This document shows positions 1 to 8,050 of a stretch of 64,000 nucleotides of DNA, in pieces. Where the stretch lies: assembly GCA_964627255.1 (NCBI GenBank), contig CAZVIN010000042.1:1-64000 (forward strand), read 5' to 3'. Made by a program: the position numbers and the translations under genes. The stretch's first letter is position 1. Each line of letters starts with the position of its first letter. The stretch comes from CALLJL01 sp964627255 (GTDB taxonomy: Bacteria > Acidobacteriota > Aminicenantia > Aminicenantales > CALLJL01). The notes under the pieces are model-generated. The model saw only the letters and a program-made list of their open reading frames with translations, had not been told where the DNA came from and did not search any database.

Positions 1-1
1 A

Positions 2-142
2 GAGATGGTGATGCCTGGGGACAATGTCGAGATAGAGGTGGAGTTGATAACGGAGGTGGCGATGGAGCGGGCGATGCGGTTTGCGATTCGGGAAGGCGGC
101 CGCACGGTTGGCGCTGGCACTATCACCGAAATCTTGGAGTAG
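2..142 (+). CDS. tuf: Elongation factor Tu, C-terminal end (partial)
   Basis: The last 46 codons of EF-Tu, the GTPase that delivers aminoacyl-tRNA to the ribosome. The reading frame enters from the left window edge and ends at TAG. It holds the beta-barrel domain III signature MVMPGDN and the near-invariant tail RFAIREGGRTVGAG. The gene lies directly before rpsJ, the classic tuf-rpsJ junction. The 80 bases between them contain a short hairpin (179-183 with 189-193) but no clear promoter, so read-through from the str operon is likely. Identity is certain; only the 5' part is missing. Confidence 0.96.
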   Translation, partial: EMVMPGDNVEIEVELITEVAMERAMRFAIREGGRTVGAGTITEILE

Positions 143-222
143 GAGTCTGGTTGAAGCTGGAGAAAGCGCTCCAAGCCGAGGCCAAAAGGGCCTGAATGTA
201 TGAGGTGAATCGAGGGTAAGCG

Positions 223-540
223 ATGGAAAAGATCAGAATTAAATTGAAGTCGTTTGACCACCGCCTGTTAGACCAGTCGGTGAGGGATATTGTGATTAAG
301 GCTAAAAGAACTGGGGCTAAGGTCTCAGGCCCGGTTCCCCTTCCTACTTCTATTCATCGCTTTTGTGTCCTCCGTTCACCTCATGTGGATAAGCGCTCGC
401 GAGAACATTTTGAGATGAGAATCCACAAACGATTGATAGATATAAGCGAGTATAACAACGAGACCATCGAGGAGCTGCAAAAGCTTGACTTGCCCGCAGG
501 AATAGATGTCGAGATCCAGGCCTTTGGTGGAGGAGAATAA
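223..540 (+). CDS. rpsJ: 30S ribosomal protein S10 (uS10)
   Basis: Small-subunit head protein, also the NusE partner of NusB in antitermination. The 105 residues match the family length, starting MEKIRIKLKSFDHRLLDQS, with the later block GPVPLPTSIHRFCVLRSPH typical of uS10. First gene of the S10 operon part of the cluster; rplC follows after 2 bases. No S10 leader structure or promoter is evident in the short gap after tuf. Confidence 0.98.
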   Translation: MEKIRIKLKSFDHRLLDQSVRDIVIKAKRTGAKVSGPVPLPTSIHRFCVLRSPHVDKRSREHFEMRIHKRLIDISEYNNETIEELQKLDLPAGIDVEIQAFGGGE

Positions 541-542
541 TC

Positions 543-1187
543 ATGGTTGAGGGGCTTATCGGCCGAAAAATCGGCATGACTCAAGTTTACGACAGCCAGG
601 GCAACGTCGTCCCGGTCACGGTAATCAAAGCTGGGCCTTGCACAGTCATCCAAAAAAAGACCAAGGAAAAGGATGGCTACGAGGCAGTGCAACTTGGGTT
701 TATCGAGGATAGACCCCAGCGACGACCCAACCGGCCAACTCAGGGTCATTTTCAAAAGGCAGGCGTGGCTCCCTGTCGAATAGTCCGCGAATTTCGCTTC
801 CTGGCGCAAGCGGAACTTAAGGAAGGCGACCAGTTTTTCGTGGATGTTTTCAAAGAAGGGGAAAAAGTTCATGTTACTGGCACGACCAAAGGCAAAGGTT
901 TCCAGGGAGTGGTAACCCGATGGGGATTCCGGGGCGGCCCGGCTTCGCATGGCTCGATGTTCCACCGTCGGCCAGGCTCGATTGGCGCTTCTTCCTTTCC
1001 GTCCCATGTTTGGAAGGGAACGCGTATGGGTGGCCATATGGGCCAGGATAGATTGACGGTTCGAAAGTTGTTAGTGCTCAAAGTTGATAAAGAGAACAAC
1101 CTGCTCTTAGTCAAGGGAGCTGTTCCTGGCCCCAAAAAAGGGTATGTCCTGATTCGTAAAAATGGGTTCATAAAGTCGAACCCTTGA
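543..1187 (+). CDS. rplC: 50S ribosomal protein L3 (uL3)
   Basis: Early-assembly large-subunit protein reaching toward the peptidyl transferase centre. 214 residues, opening GLIGRKIGMTQVYD. The central loop contains TGTTKGKGFQGVVTRWGF and the segment GGPASHGSMFHRRPGSIGA, both diagnostic for uL3. A GGAGGAG ribosome-binding site overlaps the end of rpsJ 6-12 bases before the ATG. The bacterial loop that carries the methylated glutamine in some species is present in normal form. Confidence 0.98.
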   Translation: MVEGLIGRKIGMTQVYDSQGNVVPVTVIKAGPCTVIQKKTKEKDGYEAVQLGFIEDRPQRRPNRPTQGHFQKAGVAPCRIVREFRFLAQAELKEGDQFFVDVFKEGEKVHVTGTTKGKGFQGVVTRWGFRGGPASHGSMFHRRPGSIGASSFPSHVWKGTRMGGHMGQDRLTVRKLLVLKVDKENNLLLVKGAVPGPKKGYVLIRKNGFIKSNP

Positions 1188-1203
1188 AGGGAAGATTAGG
1201 TCG

Positions 1204-1827
1204 ATGTTGAAACTACCGGTGATGACTCAAGAAGGCAAAGTGAGCGGCGAAGTCGCGGTGCCAGAGGCCGTGTTTTCCTACCCGGTAAAAAGACATATCC
1301 TTTATGAAACTGTGGTTAATTATTTGGCGAATCAAAGAACAGGAACCACTTCGACTAAGACCAGGGGTGAGGTCAGCGGTAGTAATCGCAAACCCTGGAG
1401 GCAAAAAGGCACAGGTAGGGCGAGAGTCGGCAGCATCCGTTCTCCACTCTGGAGAAAAGGGGGAACGGTTTTCGGTCCAAAGCCCCGGGACTATGGATAC
1501 GAACTGCCGTCCCAAGTAAAAAGGAATGCGTTGAAATCAGCTTTAGCTCTTAAATATGGTGAAAAGCGGCTCTTGCTCGTTGAGAATCTTAATCTGACTC
1601 AACCCAAGACCAAACAGGCGGCTCAAATTTTGCGTCAATTGCAGGTTGATTCTGCTCTGGTAGTTGACCTGGCTGATAATAAGAACCTATTCTTAGCGCT
1701 ACGAAACGTGCCCAGAGCTAAAGCGGTCGATGCCCGTAAACTCAATGCTTACGACGTTCTCAGGTTTAATTGGCTAATTATCAGCCAGCGGGCTTTTGAT
1801 TCTCTGATGGCGAGGTTTGAGTCATGA
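1204..1827 (+). CDS. rplD: 50S ribosomal protein L4 (uL4)
   Basis: Exit-tunnel protein of the large subunit; in some bacteria it represses its own operon. 207 residues with the extended-loop signature TKTRGEVSGSNRKPWRQKGTGRARVGS at about residues 51-77, which lines the tunnel constriction, then a globular domain ending in the usual NWLIISQRA motif. Its stop overlaps the rplW start by 4 bases. Confidence 0.97.
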   Translation: MLKLPVMTQEGKVSGEVAVPEAVFSYPVKRHILYETVVNYLANQRTGTTSTKTRGEVSGSNRKPWRQKGTGRARVGSIRSPLWRKGGTVFGPKPRDYGYELPSQVKRNALKSALALKYGEKRLLLVENLNLTQPKTKQAAQILRQLQVDSALVVDLADNKNLFLALRNVPRAKAVDARKLNAYDVLRFNWLIISQRAFDSLMARFES

Positions 1828-2117
1828 GAGACCCCTACCAGATTATTTTGAGGCCTTTGATAACTGAAAAGAGCACTAAGTTAAAAGAAAAGGGACGGGA
1901 AGTCTGTTTTGAAGTTGCTCCCGGCGCCAATAGGTCTGAGATTAAAAAGGCAGTGGAGAAGCTCTTCAAGGTCAAAGTGGAAGAAGTCCGCATTATTAAC
2001 TTGAAAGGCAAGACGCGTCGAGTAGGAAGAAATGTCGGTCAGACTAAAGCCTGGAAAAAGGCTTATGTTAAGCTCCGCGAAGGAGAAAAGATGATCGAAT
2101 TTTTTGAGGCAGTATGA
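1824..2117 (+). CDS. rplW: 50S ribosomal protein L23 (uL23)
   Basis: Tunnel-exit protein that docks trigger factor and SRP. 97 residues, starting MRDPYQIILRPLITEKSTKL, with the family block FEVAPGANRSEIKKAVEKLF and the RNA-binding stretch GKTRRVGRNVGQTKAWKKAYV. It overlaps rplD by 4 bases at the start and rplB by 4 bases at the end, consistent with translational coupling. Confidence 0.97.
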   Translation: MRDPYQIILRPLITEKSTKLKEKGREVCFEVAPGANRSEIKKAVEKLFKVKVEEVRIINLKGKTRRVGRNVGQTKAWKKAYVKLREGEKMIEFFEAV

Positions 2118-2947
2118 GCATGAGTATTAAAATTTATAAACCAGTGACATCCGGCCTGCGGCATCGGACAGGTTTAGTTTATGAAGAATTGACCAGCCAG
2201 GAGCCATATAAGCCGCTCGTTGTTCCTTTGGCCAAATCGGGGGGAAGAACCAACCGCGGCCGGATTGCGGTGCGTTTTAGAGGCGGTGGGCATAAGAGGA
2301 TGTACCGGATTATTGATTTCAAGAGGGATAAGATTGATATTCCGGGAGAAGTGGAAACAATTGAATATGACCCGAACCGGTCGGCCTTTATTGCCCTCGT
2401 TAAATACGCCGACGGCGAGCGTCGTTATATTCTGGCGCCAGTGGGACTGAAGGTTGGCCAGAAAATTATTTCCACTAACGGTCCGGCGGACATAGTTCCC
2501 GGCAATTCGTTGCCATTGCGCTATATGCCTCTGGGGACAATTATTCATAACATAGAAATCTTGGCGGGCAAAGGCGGTCAAGTGGCCCGCTCAGCAGGTG
2601 CCGGGGCCCAGGTGCTTGCCAAGGAAGGCGATTATGCCCATGTGAGGATGCCTTCCTCCGAGATAAGGCTAATTCATCTTAATTGTCGGGCGACCATCGG
2701 CCAGGTCGGCAACCTTGACCATCAGAATATTGCTATTGGCAAGGCGGGTAGAACCCGTTGGTCAGGACGCCGACCGCATGTCCGGGGTACAGCGATGAAT
2801 CCGATCGACCATCCTCATGGAGGCGGGGAGGGCCGCTCTAAGGGTGGTCGGCACCCAGTTAGCCCGGAGGGGCTGCCAACTAAGGGTTATAAGACCAGGA
2901 AAAATAAAAGGACTCAGGTCTTTATTGTTCGACGAAGGAGTAAATGA
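2114..2947 (+). CDS. rplB: 50S ribosomal protein L2 (uL2)
   Basis: One of the largest and most conserved rRNA-binding proteins, needed for peptidyl transferase activity and subunit association. 277 residues. The N-terminal OB-like domain has AKSGGRTNRGRIAVRFRGGG and the C-terminal part has VRGTAMNPIDHPHGGGEGRS, which contains the conserved histidine loop near the catalytic centre. The start MSMSIKIYKPVTSG is near family length; a second ATG two codons later is an alternative. Confidence 0.98.
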   Translation: MSMSIKIYKPVTSGLRHRTGLVYEELTSQEPYKPLVVPLAKSGGRTNRGRIAVRFRGGGHKRMYRIIDFKRDKIDIPGEVETIEYDPNRSAFIALVKYADGERRYILAPVGLKVGQKIISTNGPADIVPGNSLPLRYMPLGTIIHNIEILAGKGGQVARSAGAGAQVLAKEGDYAHVRMPSSEIRLIHLNCRATIGQVGNLDHQNIAIGKAGRTRWSGRRPHVRGTAMNPIDHPHGGGEGRSKGGRHPVSPEGLPTKGYKTRKNKRTQVFIVRRRSK

Positions 2948-3237
2948 CGATGGGCAGGTCTTTGAAAAAAGGTCCTTATGTCGACCCGAAGCTCAAGGAA
3001 AAAATCATCGCCGCTTTAGCCCATAGGGAAAAAAAGGTTATTAAGACCTGGTCCCGGAGGTCGATGATAACTCCGGAGATGGTGGGATTAACGATTGCGG
3101 TTCATAACGGGAGAAAATTTATTCCTGTTTTCGTTACGGAAAATATGGTGGGCCATAAACTTGGTGAGTTTTCTCCAACGCGGACTTTCAAAGGTCACAC
3201 TTCTAAGACAGCTAAAACCATCAGGATAGGGAAGTAA
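2944..3237 (+). CDS. rpsS: 30S ribosomal protein S19 (uS19)
   Basis: Head protein that pairs with S13 at the A-site finger. 97 residues with GRSLKKGPYVDPKLKEKI near the N terminus and the C-terminal HKLGEFSPTRTFKGH motif. The first ATG sits in an ATGA overlap with rplB. The second ATG, at 2950, would give the more usual MGRSLKKG start, so the true N terminus may be two residues shorter. Confidence 0.97.
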   Translation: MTMGRSLKKGPYVDPKLKEKIIAALAHREKKVIKTWSRRSMITPEMVGLTIAVHNGRKFIPVFVTENMVGHKLGEFSPTRTFKGHTSKTAKTIRIGK

Positions 3238-3238
3238 G

Positions 3239-3595
3239 ATGAGTGAGCCAATTGCTCAAGCCATCGGGAAATACATTAGAATTTCGCCGCAGAAATGTCG
3301 TTTAGTGGCTGACCTGATTCGAAATCGCTACGTAGGCGAAGCCCTGACTATTCTGCGGTTTTCAGAGAAGAAGAAAGCCTCGGCTATAGTGGAAAAGGTT
3401 CTGAGGTCAGCGGTAGCCAACGCTCAGCAGAAGTCGCCTGAAGTCGATGTGGATAACCTTTTCATTGCTGGTGTCCTGGTTAACGCCGGGCCGTCATGGA
3501 AAAGAATCCGGCCGGCCCCGATGGGTCGAGCCTATCGAATTTTGAAAAGAACCAGTCATATTCAAATTTACTTAGAAGAAAGAAAAGGGAGATAA
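3239..3595 (+). CDS. rplV: 50S ribosomal protein L22 (uL22)
   Basis: Tunnel protein whose beta-hairpin, with L4, forms the macrolide-sensitive constriction. 118 residues. The sequence shows KYIRISPQKCRLVADLIRN at the N terminus and the hairpin region GPSWKRIRPAPMGRAYRILKRTSHI near the C terminus. It starts one base after the rpsS stop. Confidence 0.97.
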   Translation: MSEPIAQAIGKYIRISPQKCRLVADLIRNRYVGEALTILRFSEKKKASAIVEKVLRSAVANAQQKSPEVDVDNLFIAGVLVNAGPSWKRIRPAPMGRAYRILKRTSHIQIYLEERKGR

Positions 3596-3598
3596 AAA

Positions 3599-4267
3599 GT
3601 GGGCCAGAAAACGCATCCCATTGGCTTTCGCTTAGGATTTAATAAAGATTGGACTTCACGTTGGTTTGCTCGACGCCGGGAGTATTCTCGTTTGATCCAT
3701 GAAGACCTGGAGATAAAAAAAGAAATTAAAAAACGATACTATCATGCAGGTATTTCGCGGGTCTTAGTAGAAAGAGTTGGGCCCAAAATCAGAATAATAA
3801 TTTTTACTGCTCGACCGGGTATTATCATCGGTCGAGGGGGCAAAGAGATTGAGGGACTGAAGACCTTCTTAGAGCAATTGACCCAAAGAGAAGTTTATAT
3901 CGATATCAGGGAAATCGACAAGCCAGAGCTTGATGCTACTTTAGCCGCCGAAGGGATAGCCGTTCAACTGGAAAAACGCATTGCCTATCGTCGGGCGATG
4001 CGCAAAGCTGTCGAGGCGGCTTTGAAGATGGGCGCAAAAGGCATTAAAGTAATGTGTTCCGGTAGGTTGGGAGGAGTGGAGATTGCCCGCTCCGAATGGT
4101 ACCTAAGGGGCCGACTTCCCTTGCAGACTCTCAGGGCGGATATTGATTTTGCCTTTACTCAGGCTTTTACGACTTACGGACAAATCGGCATAAAAGTTTG
4201 GATCTATAGAGGAGATATAGATAAACCTAAGGTGACGTGGCAGACAGCTGAAGTTGAGGAGATTTAG
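3599..4267 (+). CDS. rpsC: 30S ribosomal protein S3 (uS3)
   Basis: mRNA-entry protein with helicase-like function. 222 residues beginning with a GTG codon and the universal MGQKTHPIGFRLG. The type II KH domain is marked by the GRGGKEI loop (after RPGIIIG), and the C-terminal domain has GRLGGVEIARSEWYLRGRLP. It lies 3 bases after rplV; no ATG alternative fits the conserved N terminus. Confidence 0.97.
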   Translation: MGQKTHPIGFRLGFNKDWTSRWFARRREYSRLIHEDLEIKKEIKKRYYHAGISRVLVERVGPKIRIIIFTARPGIIIGRGGKEIEGLKTFLEQLTQREVYIDIREIDKPELDATLAAEGIAVQLEKRIAYRRAMRKAVEAALKMGAKGIKVMCSGRLGGVEIARSEWYLRGRLPLQTLRADIDFAFTQAFTTYGQIGIKVWIYRGDIDKPKVTWQTAEVEEI

Positions 4268-4269
4268 CC

Positions 4270-4692
4270 ATGTTAATGCCCAAGAAGGTTAAATATCGCA
4301 AGCAACAAAGAGGCCGGATGAAAGGCCAGGCCACCAGAGGGAACTCGTTGGCCTTTGGGGAGTACGGTCTTCAGGCTTTAGAGCCTTGCTGGTTAACAGC
4401 CAGACAAATCGAAGCTGGCCGTATTTCTATCACCCATTTTCTTAAGCGCCGGGGCAAACTCTGGGTCAGAGTTTTTCCCTGGAAACCGGTTACCAAGAAA
4501 CCAACAGAATCGAGGATGGGCAAGGGAAAAGGCGACCCTGATTTCTGGGTAGATGTCATTCGGCCGGGCAAAATTATCTATGAACTGGAAGGACTGACAG
4601 AAGAAATAGCCCGTCAGGCTTTAAGGCTGGCGGCTTTTAAGCTGCCTATCAAGACGAGATTCATTTCTCGGGAAGAAAGAGGACTACAATGA
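4270..4692 (+). CDS. rplP: 50S ribosomal protein L16 (uL16)
   Basis: Central-protuberance base protein that helps organise the A site and P site. 140 residues with the classic start MLMPKKVKYRKQQRGRMKG and the loop RMGKGKGDPDFWVDVIRPGK that approaches tRNA. It overlaps rpmC by 4 bases. Confidence 0.98.
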   Translation: MLMPKKVKYRKQQRGRMKGQATRGNSLAFGEYGLQALEPCWLTARQIEAGRISITHFLKRRGKLWVRVFPWKPVTKKPTESRMGKGKGDPDFWVDVIRPGKIIYELEGLTEEIARQALRLAAFKLPIKTRFISREERGLQ

Positions 4693-4892
4693 AAGCCCGG
4701 GAGTTAAGAGAATTATCTGAGGACGAATTACTCCGTCGCGAAGAAGAGTTGAAAGACCAACTTTTTAAGGTCCGGGCCCAACAAGCTATCGGTCAGCTCG
4801 AAAATACGATGAAACTCTGCAACCTTCGGCGAGATATTGCCCGGATAAAGACAATTCTCAGGGAGCGACAGCTCGGGAAGGAACAGCCATGA
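4689..4892 (+). CDS. rpmC: 50S ribosomal protein L29 (uL29)
   Basis: Small two-helix tunnel-exit protein next to L23. 67 residues, MKARELRELSEDELLRREEEL, then a second helix ending in ARIKTILRERQ, which is the family end signature. Start and stop each overlap a neighbour (rplP and rpsQ) by 4 bases. Confidence 0.95.
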   Translation: MKARELRELSEDELLRREEELKDQLFKVRAQQAIGQLENTMKLCNLRRDIARIKTILRERQLGKEQP

Positions 4893-5215
4893 CGGAAAGA
4901 AGCCAGGCTTCAAAATCAACGGGAAAAAAAGCCACGAAAATAGGCGTAGTTATTGCTAAAAAAATGGCCAAGACAGTTACTGTTTCGGTCGAGCGCCAAT
5001 TGCGGCATCCTTTGTATAAAAAAATAGTTAAAAAGAGGAAGAAATTTCTGGCTCATGACGAGCACGAAAAATGCCAAGTGGGCGACGTGGTAAGAATTAT
5101 AGAAACTCGCCCCATCAGTGCTCGGAAGAGATGGCGGGTGGTGGAAATCGTCGGCGTGGCGCCGAAGGAAGTGGGTGTCTTGGCTGAAAACGAGCTTGAG
5201 GAAGGACAGCCATGA
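4889..5215 (+). CDS. rpsQ: 30S ribosomal protein S17 (uS17)
   Basis: Primary 16S rRNA-binding protein with an OB fold. The core is GVVIAKKMAKTVTVSVERQ followed by HPLYKKIVKKRKKFLAHDE and VGDVVRIIETRPISARKRWRV. At 108 residues it is longer than the roughly 85 of E. coli, with about 15 extra polar residues at the N terminus and an acidic C-terminal tail. The 4-base overlaps on both sides support this start. Confidence 0.97.
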   Translation: MTERSQASKSTGKKATKIGVVIAKKMAKTVTVSVERQLRHPLYKKIVKKRKKFLAHDEHEKCQVGDVVRIIETRPISARKRWRVVEIVGVAPKEVGVLAENELEEGQP

Positions 5216-5580
5216 TCCAGATGCGAACCATGCTCAAAGTGGCCGATAATTCCGGCGCGCGGAGGATTATGTGCATTACGCCGCAGGGCGGGGGGGTCGG
5301 CCGCCAAGCAACCATTGGTGATATTATTTCTGCCACAGTTAAGGAAGCCGAGCCAGAAAGCAAGATTCCCAAGGGCAAAGTGGTTCGCGCTGTCATAGTT
5401 AGAACCAGAAAAGAAGTGCGACGGAAGGATGGCTCCTACATCCGCTTTGATGATAATGCCGCGGTAATCATCGACAAAGCAGGCGAACCAGTTGGCACGC
5501 GGGTATTTGGTCCGGTGGGCCGCGAGCTTCGAGAAAGAAGGTTTATGAAAATTGTCTCCTTGGCCCCGGAGGTGTTGTGA
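5212..5580 (+). CDS. rplN: 50S ribosomal protein L14 (uL14)
   Basis: Subunit-interface protein forming bridge B8 and the binding site of the silencing factor RsfS. 122 residues, the standard length, with MIQMRTMLKVADNSGARRIM and the C-terminal FGPVGRELRERRFMKIVSLAPEVL. Overlaps rpsQ and rplX by 4 bases each. Confidence 0.98.
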   Translation: MIQMRTMLKVADNSGARRIMCITPQGGGVGRQATIGDIISATVKEAEPESKIPKGKVVRAVIVRTRKEVRRKDGSYIRFDDNAAVIIDKAGEPVGTRVFGPVGRELRERRFMKIVSLAPEVL

Positions 5581-5909
5581 TGGCAAAGAGGCTGATCAAA
5601 AAGGGTGATACAGTCATCGTCATTCGGGGGAAAGACCGGGGAAAGACGGGTAAGGTTCTTCGGGTCTTGCCAGAAAAACAGCGGGCCATCGTGGAAAGAG
5701 TAAATTTTATCAAGGAGTTTATTCGTCAGGATAGGAGCCGCAATATTCAGGGGGGGATCATGGAGAAAGAGGCCCCTGTTCATCTCTCCAACCTGATGCT
5801 CTTCTGCAGCGAGTGCAACCGAGGAGCGAGAGTTAAGAATAAAATCTTAGAGGATGGAACAAAATTAAGAGTTTGCCATCGTTGCGAAACCAGCCTTGAC
5901 CGGCAATGA
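5577..5909 (+). CDS. rplX: 50S ribosomal protein L24 (uL24), zinc-ribbon type
   Basis: Early-assembly initiator protein. 110 residues with the N-terminal KOW motif (KKGDTVIVIRGKDRGKTGKV). The C-terminal half has two CxxC pairs, Cys77/Cys80 and Cys100/Cys103, as expected for a zinc ribbon. A second ATG one codon downstream (MAKRL) may be the actual start. Confidence 0.97.
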   Translation: MMAKRLIKKGDTVIVIRGKDRGKTGKVLRVLPEKQRAIVERVNFIKEFIRQDRSRNIQGGIMEKEAPVHLSNLMLFCSECNRGARVKNKILEDGTKLRVCHRCETSLDRQ

Positions 5910-5923
5910 AAAAAGGATAAGCC

Positions 5924-6466
5924 ATGAGCCGTTTATATGAGAAGTATGTTAAAGAAATAATACCCGAGCTCCAAAATGAGCTGGGGATTAAAAATAAGAT
6001 GGCCGTACCCAAGCTGGAAAAGATTATCATCAATGTTGGCGTCGGTGAAGCGACTCAAAACATCAAACTGCTGGATGTGGCCAAAACAGAGTTGAGCTTG
6101 ATTACCGGCCAATGGCCAGCAGTAGCCAGAGCTAAAAAATCAATTTCTGCCTTTCGGGTCAGAAAGGGCCAGCCGATAGCTTGTTTTGTTACTTTGCGGG
6201 GGCGAAGGATGTATGAATTCTTTGACCGGTTGGTGAATATTGTCCTTCCCCGCGTTAGGGATTTTAAAGGTGTGGCCCCAACTTCTTTTGACAGGAGAGG
6301 CAACTACACTTTGGGAATGCGGGATCAACTCGTTTTTCCGGAGATTGATTATACCAAGGTGGAAAAACCTCGCGGCCTGAATATAACTATTGTGACGACG
6401 GCGAAAACAGATAAGGAAGCTTATGCTTTATTAAAAAAATTGGGGATGCCATTCCGCGAGGCATAA
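5924..6466 (+). CDS. rplE: 50S ribosomal protein L5 (uL5)
   Basis: 5S rRNA-binding protein of the central protuberance, contacting P-site tRNA. 180 residues with KMAVPKLEKIIINVGVGEA, AKKSISAFRVRKGQPIACFVTLRG and the ending TAKTDKEAYALLKKLGMPF. It starts 14 bases after rplX with a GGATAAG-like ribosome-binding site. Confidence 0.98.
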   Translation: MSRLYEKYVKEIIPELQNELGIKNKMAVPKLEKIIINVGVGEATQNIKLLDVAKTELSLITGQWPAVARAKKSISAFRVRKGQPIACFVTLRGRRMYEFFDRLVNIVLPRVRDFKGVAPTSFDRRGNYTLGMRDQLVFPEIDYTKVEKPRGLNITIVTTAKTDKEAYALLKKLGMPFREA

Positions 6467-6480
6467 GGAGGAAAAGAACC

Positions 6481-6666
6481 GTGGCCACAATTGCTAAAAT
6501 AGTTAAAGAAAAGAAAAAGAATAAATACCCGATTCGCCAGCGAAGGCGCTGTCGAATCTGTGGCCGGCCCAGGGGCACTTACCGGAAGTTTGAGCTCTGC
6601 CGTCTTTGCTTACGGGAATTAGCCCTCAAAGGCGAGGTGCCAGGGCTGATTAAAGCTGCCTGGTGA
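6481..6666 (+). CDS. rpsN: 30S ribosomal protein S14 (uS14), zinc-binding type
   Basis: Small-subunit head protein. The 61-residue short form carries a complete zinc finger, Cys24/Cys27 and Cys40/Cys43, the C+ type found as the only copy in many zinc-replete bacteria. Start codon GTG, preceded by AAGGAGGAAAAG, a strong ribosome-binding site. The E. coli-like long, zinc-free form is not present here. Confidence 0.96.
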   Translation: MATIAKIVKEKKKNKYPIRQRRRCRICGRPRGTYRKFELCRLCLRELALKGEVPGLIKAAW

Positions 6667-6688
6667 ATTTAGAAGGAAGGATGTAAAG

Positions 6689-7087
6689 ATGAGCCTATCA
6701 GACCCAATTGCCGATATGCTGACTTGTTTGCGCAACGCGGTCTTGGCCAAGAAAAAAGAGGTTGTTGTCCCAGCTTCGAGGATGAAAGTCGAAATAGCTA
6801 AAATTCTAAAAGAGGAGGGATATATTAAGAATTTCAAAGTGGTTGACGACAATAAACAGGGAAGGCTGCAGCTCTGGTTAAAATACACAGAAGACAACCG
6901 GAATGTTATCTCAGGTGTAGAAAGAGTTAGCCGGCCGGGGTGTCGGGTTTATTGTACTAAAGACACTATTCCTCATGTCTTAAGTGGCTTAGGCTTGGCG
7001 ATTATTTCCACTTCTAAGGGAATTTTAACAGACAAGAAATGTGCCGAACTTAAAGTAGGTGGCGAGGTCATTTGTAAGATATGGTAA
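6689..7087 (+). CDS. rpsH: 30S ribosomal protein S8 (uS8)
   Basis: Binds the central domain of 16S rRNA and in E. coli represses the spc operon. 132 residues starting MSLSDPIADMLTCLRNAV; the C-terminal RNA-binding segment is LSGLGLAIISTSKGILTDK with the GG-E end. Preceded by an AGAAGGAAGGATG ribosome-binding region. Confidence 0.97.
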   Translation: MSLSDPIADMLTCLRNAVLAKKKEVVVPASRMKVEIAKILKEEGYIKNFKVVDDNKQGRLQLWLKYTEDNRNVISGVERVSRPGCRVYCTKDTIPHVLSGLGLAIISTSKGILTDKKCAELKVGGEVICKIW

Positions 7088-7116
7088 TAAACTTGAAAAA
7101 AGATAGGGGTTAAGAT

Positions 7117-7662
7117 ATGTCGCGGGTAGGAAAAAAGCCAGTACCGGTCCCAGAGGGAGTTAAGGTTACTATTTTCTCCGACAGGGTCGAATTTGAGGCG
7201 GCCAAAGGTAAAGTTAGTTCGCCTCTTTATCCGGGAATTAAAGCTCGGCTTGAGGGCTCCGAGCTAATCCTGGAGAGGACTGATGAATCCAGGCAGACCA
7301 GAAGCTTTCACGGTCTTTGTCGGACCTTGGCTCAGAATGCCATCTTAGGCTTAGTCCAGGGGTACACTAAGCAGCTAGAGATTTCCGGCGTCGGCTATAG
7401 GGCTAAGGTTGATAAGAACATCTTGGAACTTAGCCTCGGTTACGCCCGGCCGATTCAGTACCGGATTCCGGAGGGGGTCGAAATCGTCGTCGAAAAACAG
7501 ACTTTAATCACAGTGCGAGGTTGGGATAAACAAAAGGTTGGCCAGGTAGCCGAAGAGGTCAAACGTTTTCGTCTTCCCGACCCCTACACCTTAAAGGGCA
7601 TTCGATATGTCGGCGAGCGCTTGATTAAAAAAGAACGTCGCGCGGGGGTGAGCGGTGCTTAA
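7117..7662 (+). CDS. rplF: 50S ribosomal protein L6 (uL6)
   Basis: Factor-binding-site protein near the sarcin-ricin loop. 181 residues with two repeated domains; MSRVGKKPVPVPEGVKV at the start and the second-domain KGIRYVGERLIKKERRAGV motif at the end. ISGVGYRAKV is also conserved. Its 3' end overlaps rplR by 8 bases. Confidence 0.98.
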   Translation: MSRVGKKPVPVPEGVKVTIFSDRVEFEAAKGKVSSPLYPGIKARLEGSELILERTDESRQTRSFHGLCRTLAQNAILGLVQGYTKQLEISGVGYRAKVDKNILELSLGYARPIQYRIPEGVEIVVEKQTLITVRGWDKQKVGQVAEEVKRFRLPDPYTLKGIRYVGERLIKKERRAGVSGA

Positions 7663-8029
7663 GGATAAAGCAGTTATAAAAAACGAACGAAAACAGAAAA
7701 TTCGCCTGCGGATTAGAAAAAAAATTACCGGCACTGCGGAGCGGCCGCGGGTCTATGTTTTTAAGAGCAATCGTTATCTTTATGTCCAGGCGATTAACGA
7801 CCTGGAGGGAAAAGTAGTGGCCGCTGCTTCCACCTTAGAAAAAGAATTGCGAGAAGCGGGCAAAAACTTAAAGAATAAAGAAGCCTGTCAACTTCTGGGT
7901 GAGCGACTGGCGCAACGTCTTAAGGAGAAGAACATTGGCCAGATTGTTTTTGACCGAGGCATCTATCCCTACCATGGTCGAGTGAAAATTCTGGCCGAAG
8001 CGCTGCGCCAGAGCGGTTTAGCTTTTTAA
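7655..8029 (+). CDS. rplR: 50S ribosomal protein L18 (uL18)
   Basis: 5S rRNA-binding protein. 124 residues with the basic N terminus, ERPRVYVFKSNRYLYVQAI and the C-terminal FDRGIYPYHGRVKILAEALRQSGL end that is diagnostic. The chosen start overlaps rplF by 8 bases and is a GTG or TTG-type codon in a GGTGCTTAAGG context, so the first few residues are uncertain. Confidence 0.96.
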   Translation: MLKDKAVIKNERKQKIRLRIRKKITGTAERPRVYVFKSNRYLYVQAINDLEGKVVAAASTLEKELREAGKNLKNKEACQLLGERLAQRLKEKNIGQIVFDRGIYPYHGRVKILAEALRQSGLAF

Positions 8030-8050
8030 GATTTTGAGGAGGACAAAGGC

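Noticed and set aside
381..1037. 218-codon frame antisense to rplC
   Set aside because: Lies entirely opposite rpsJ/rplC, which are certain; codon shadow with no ribosome-binding site.
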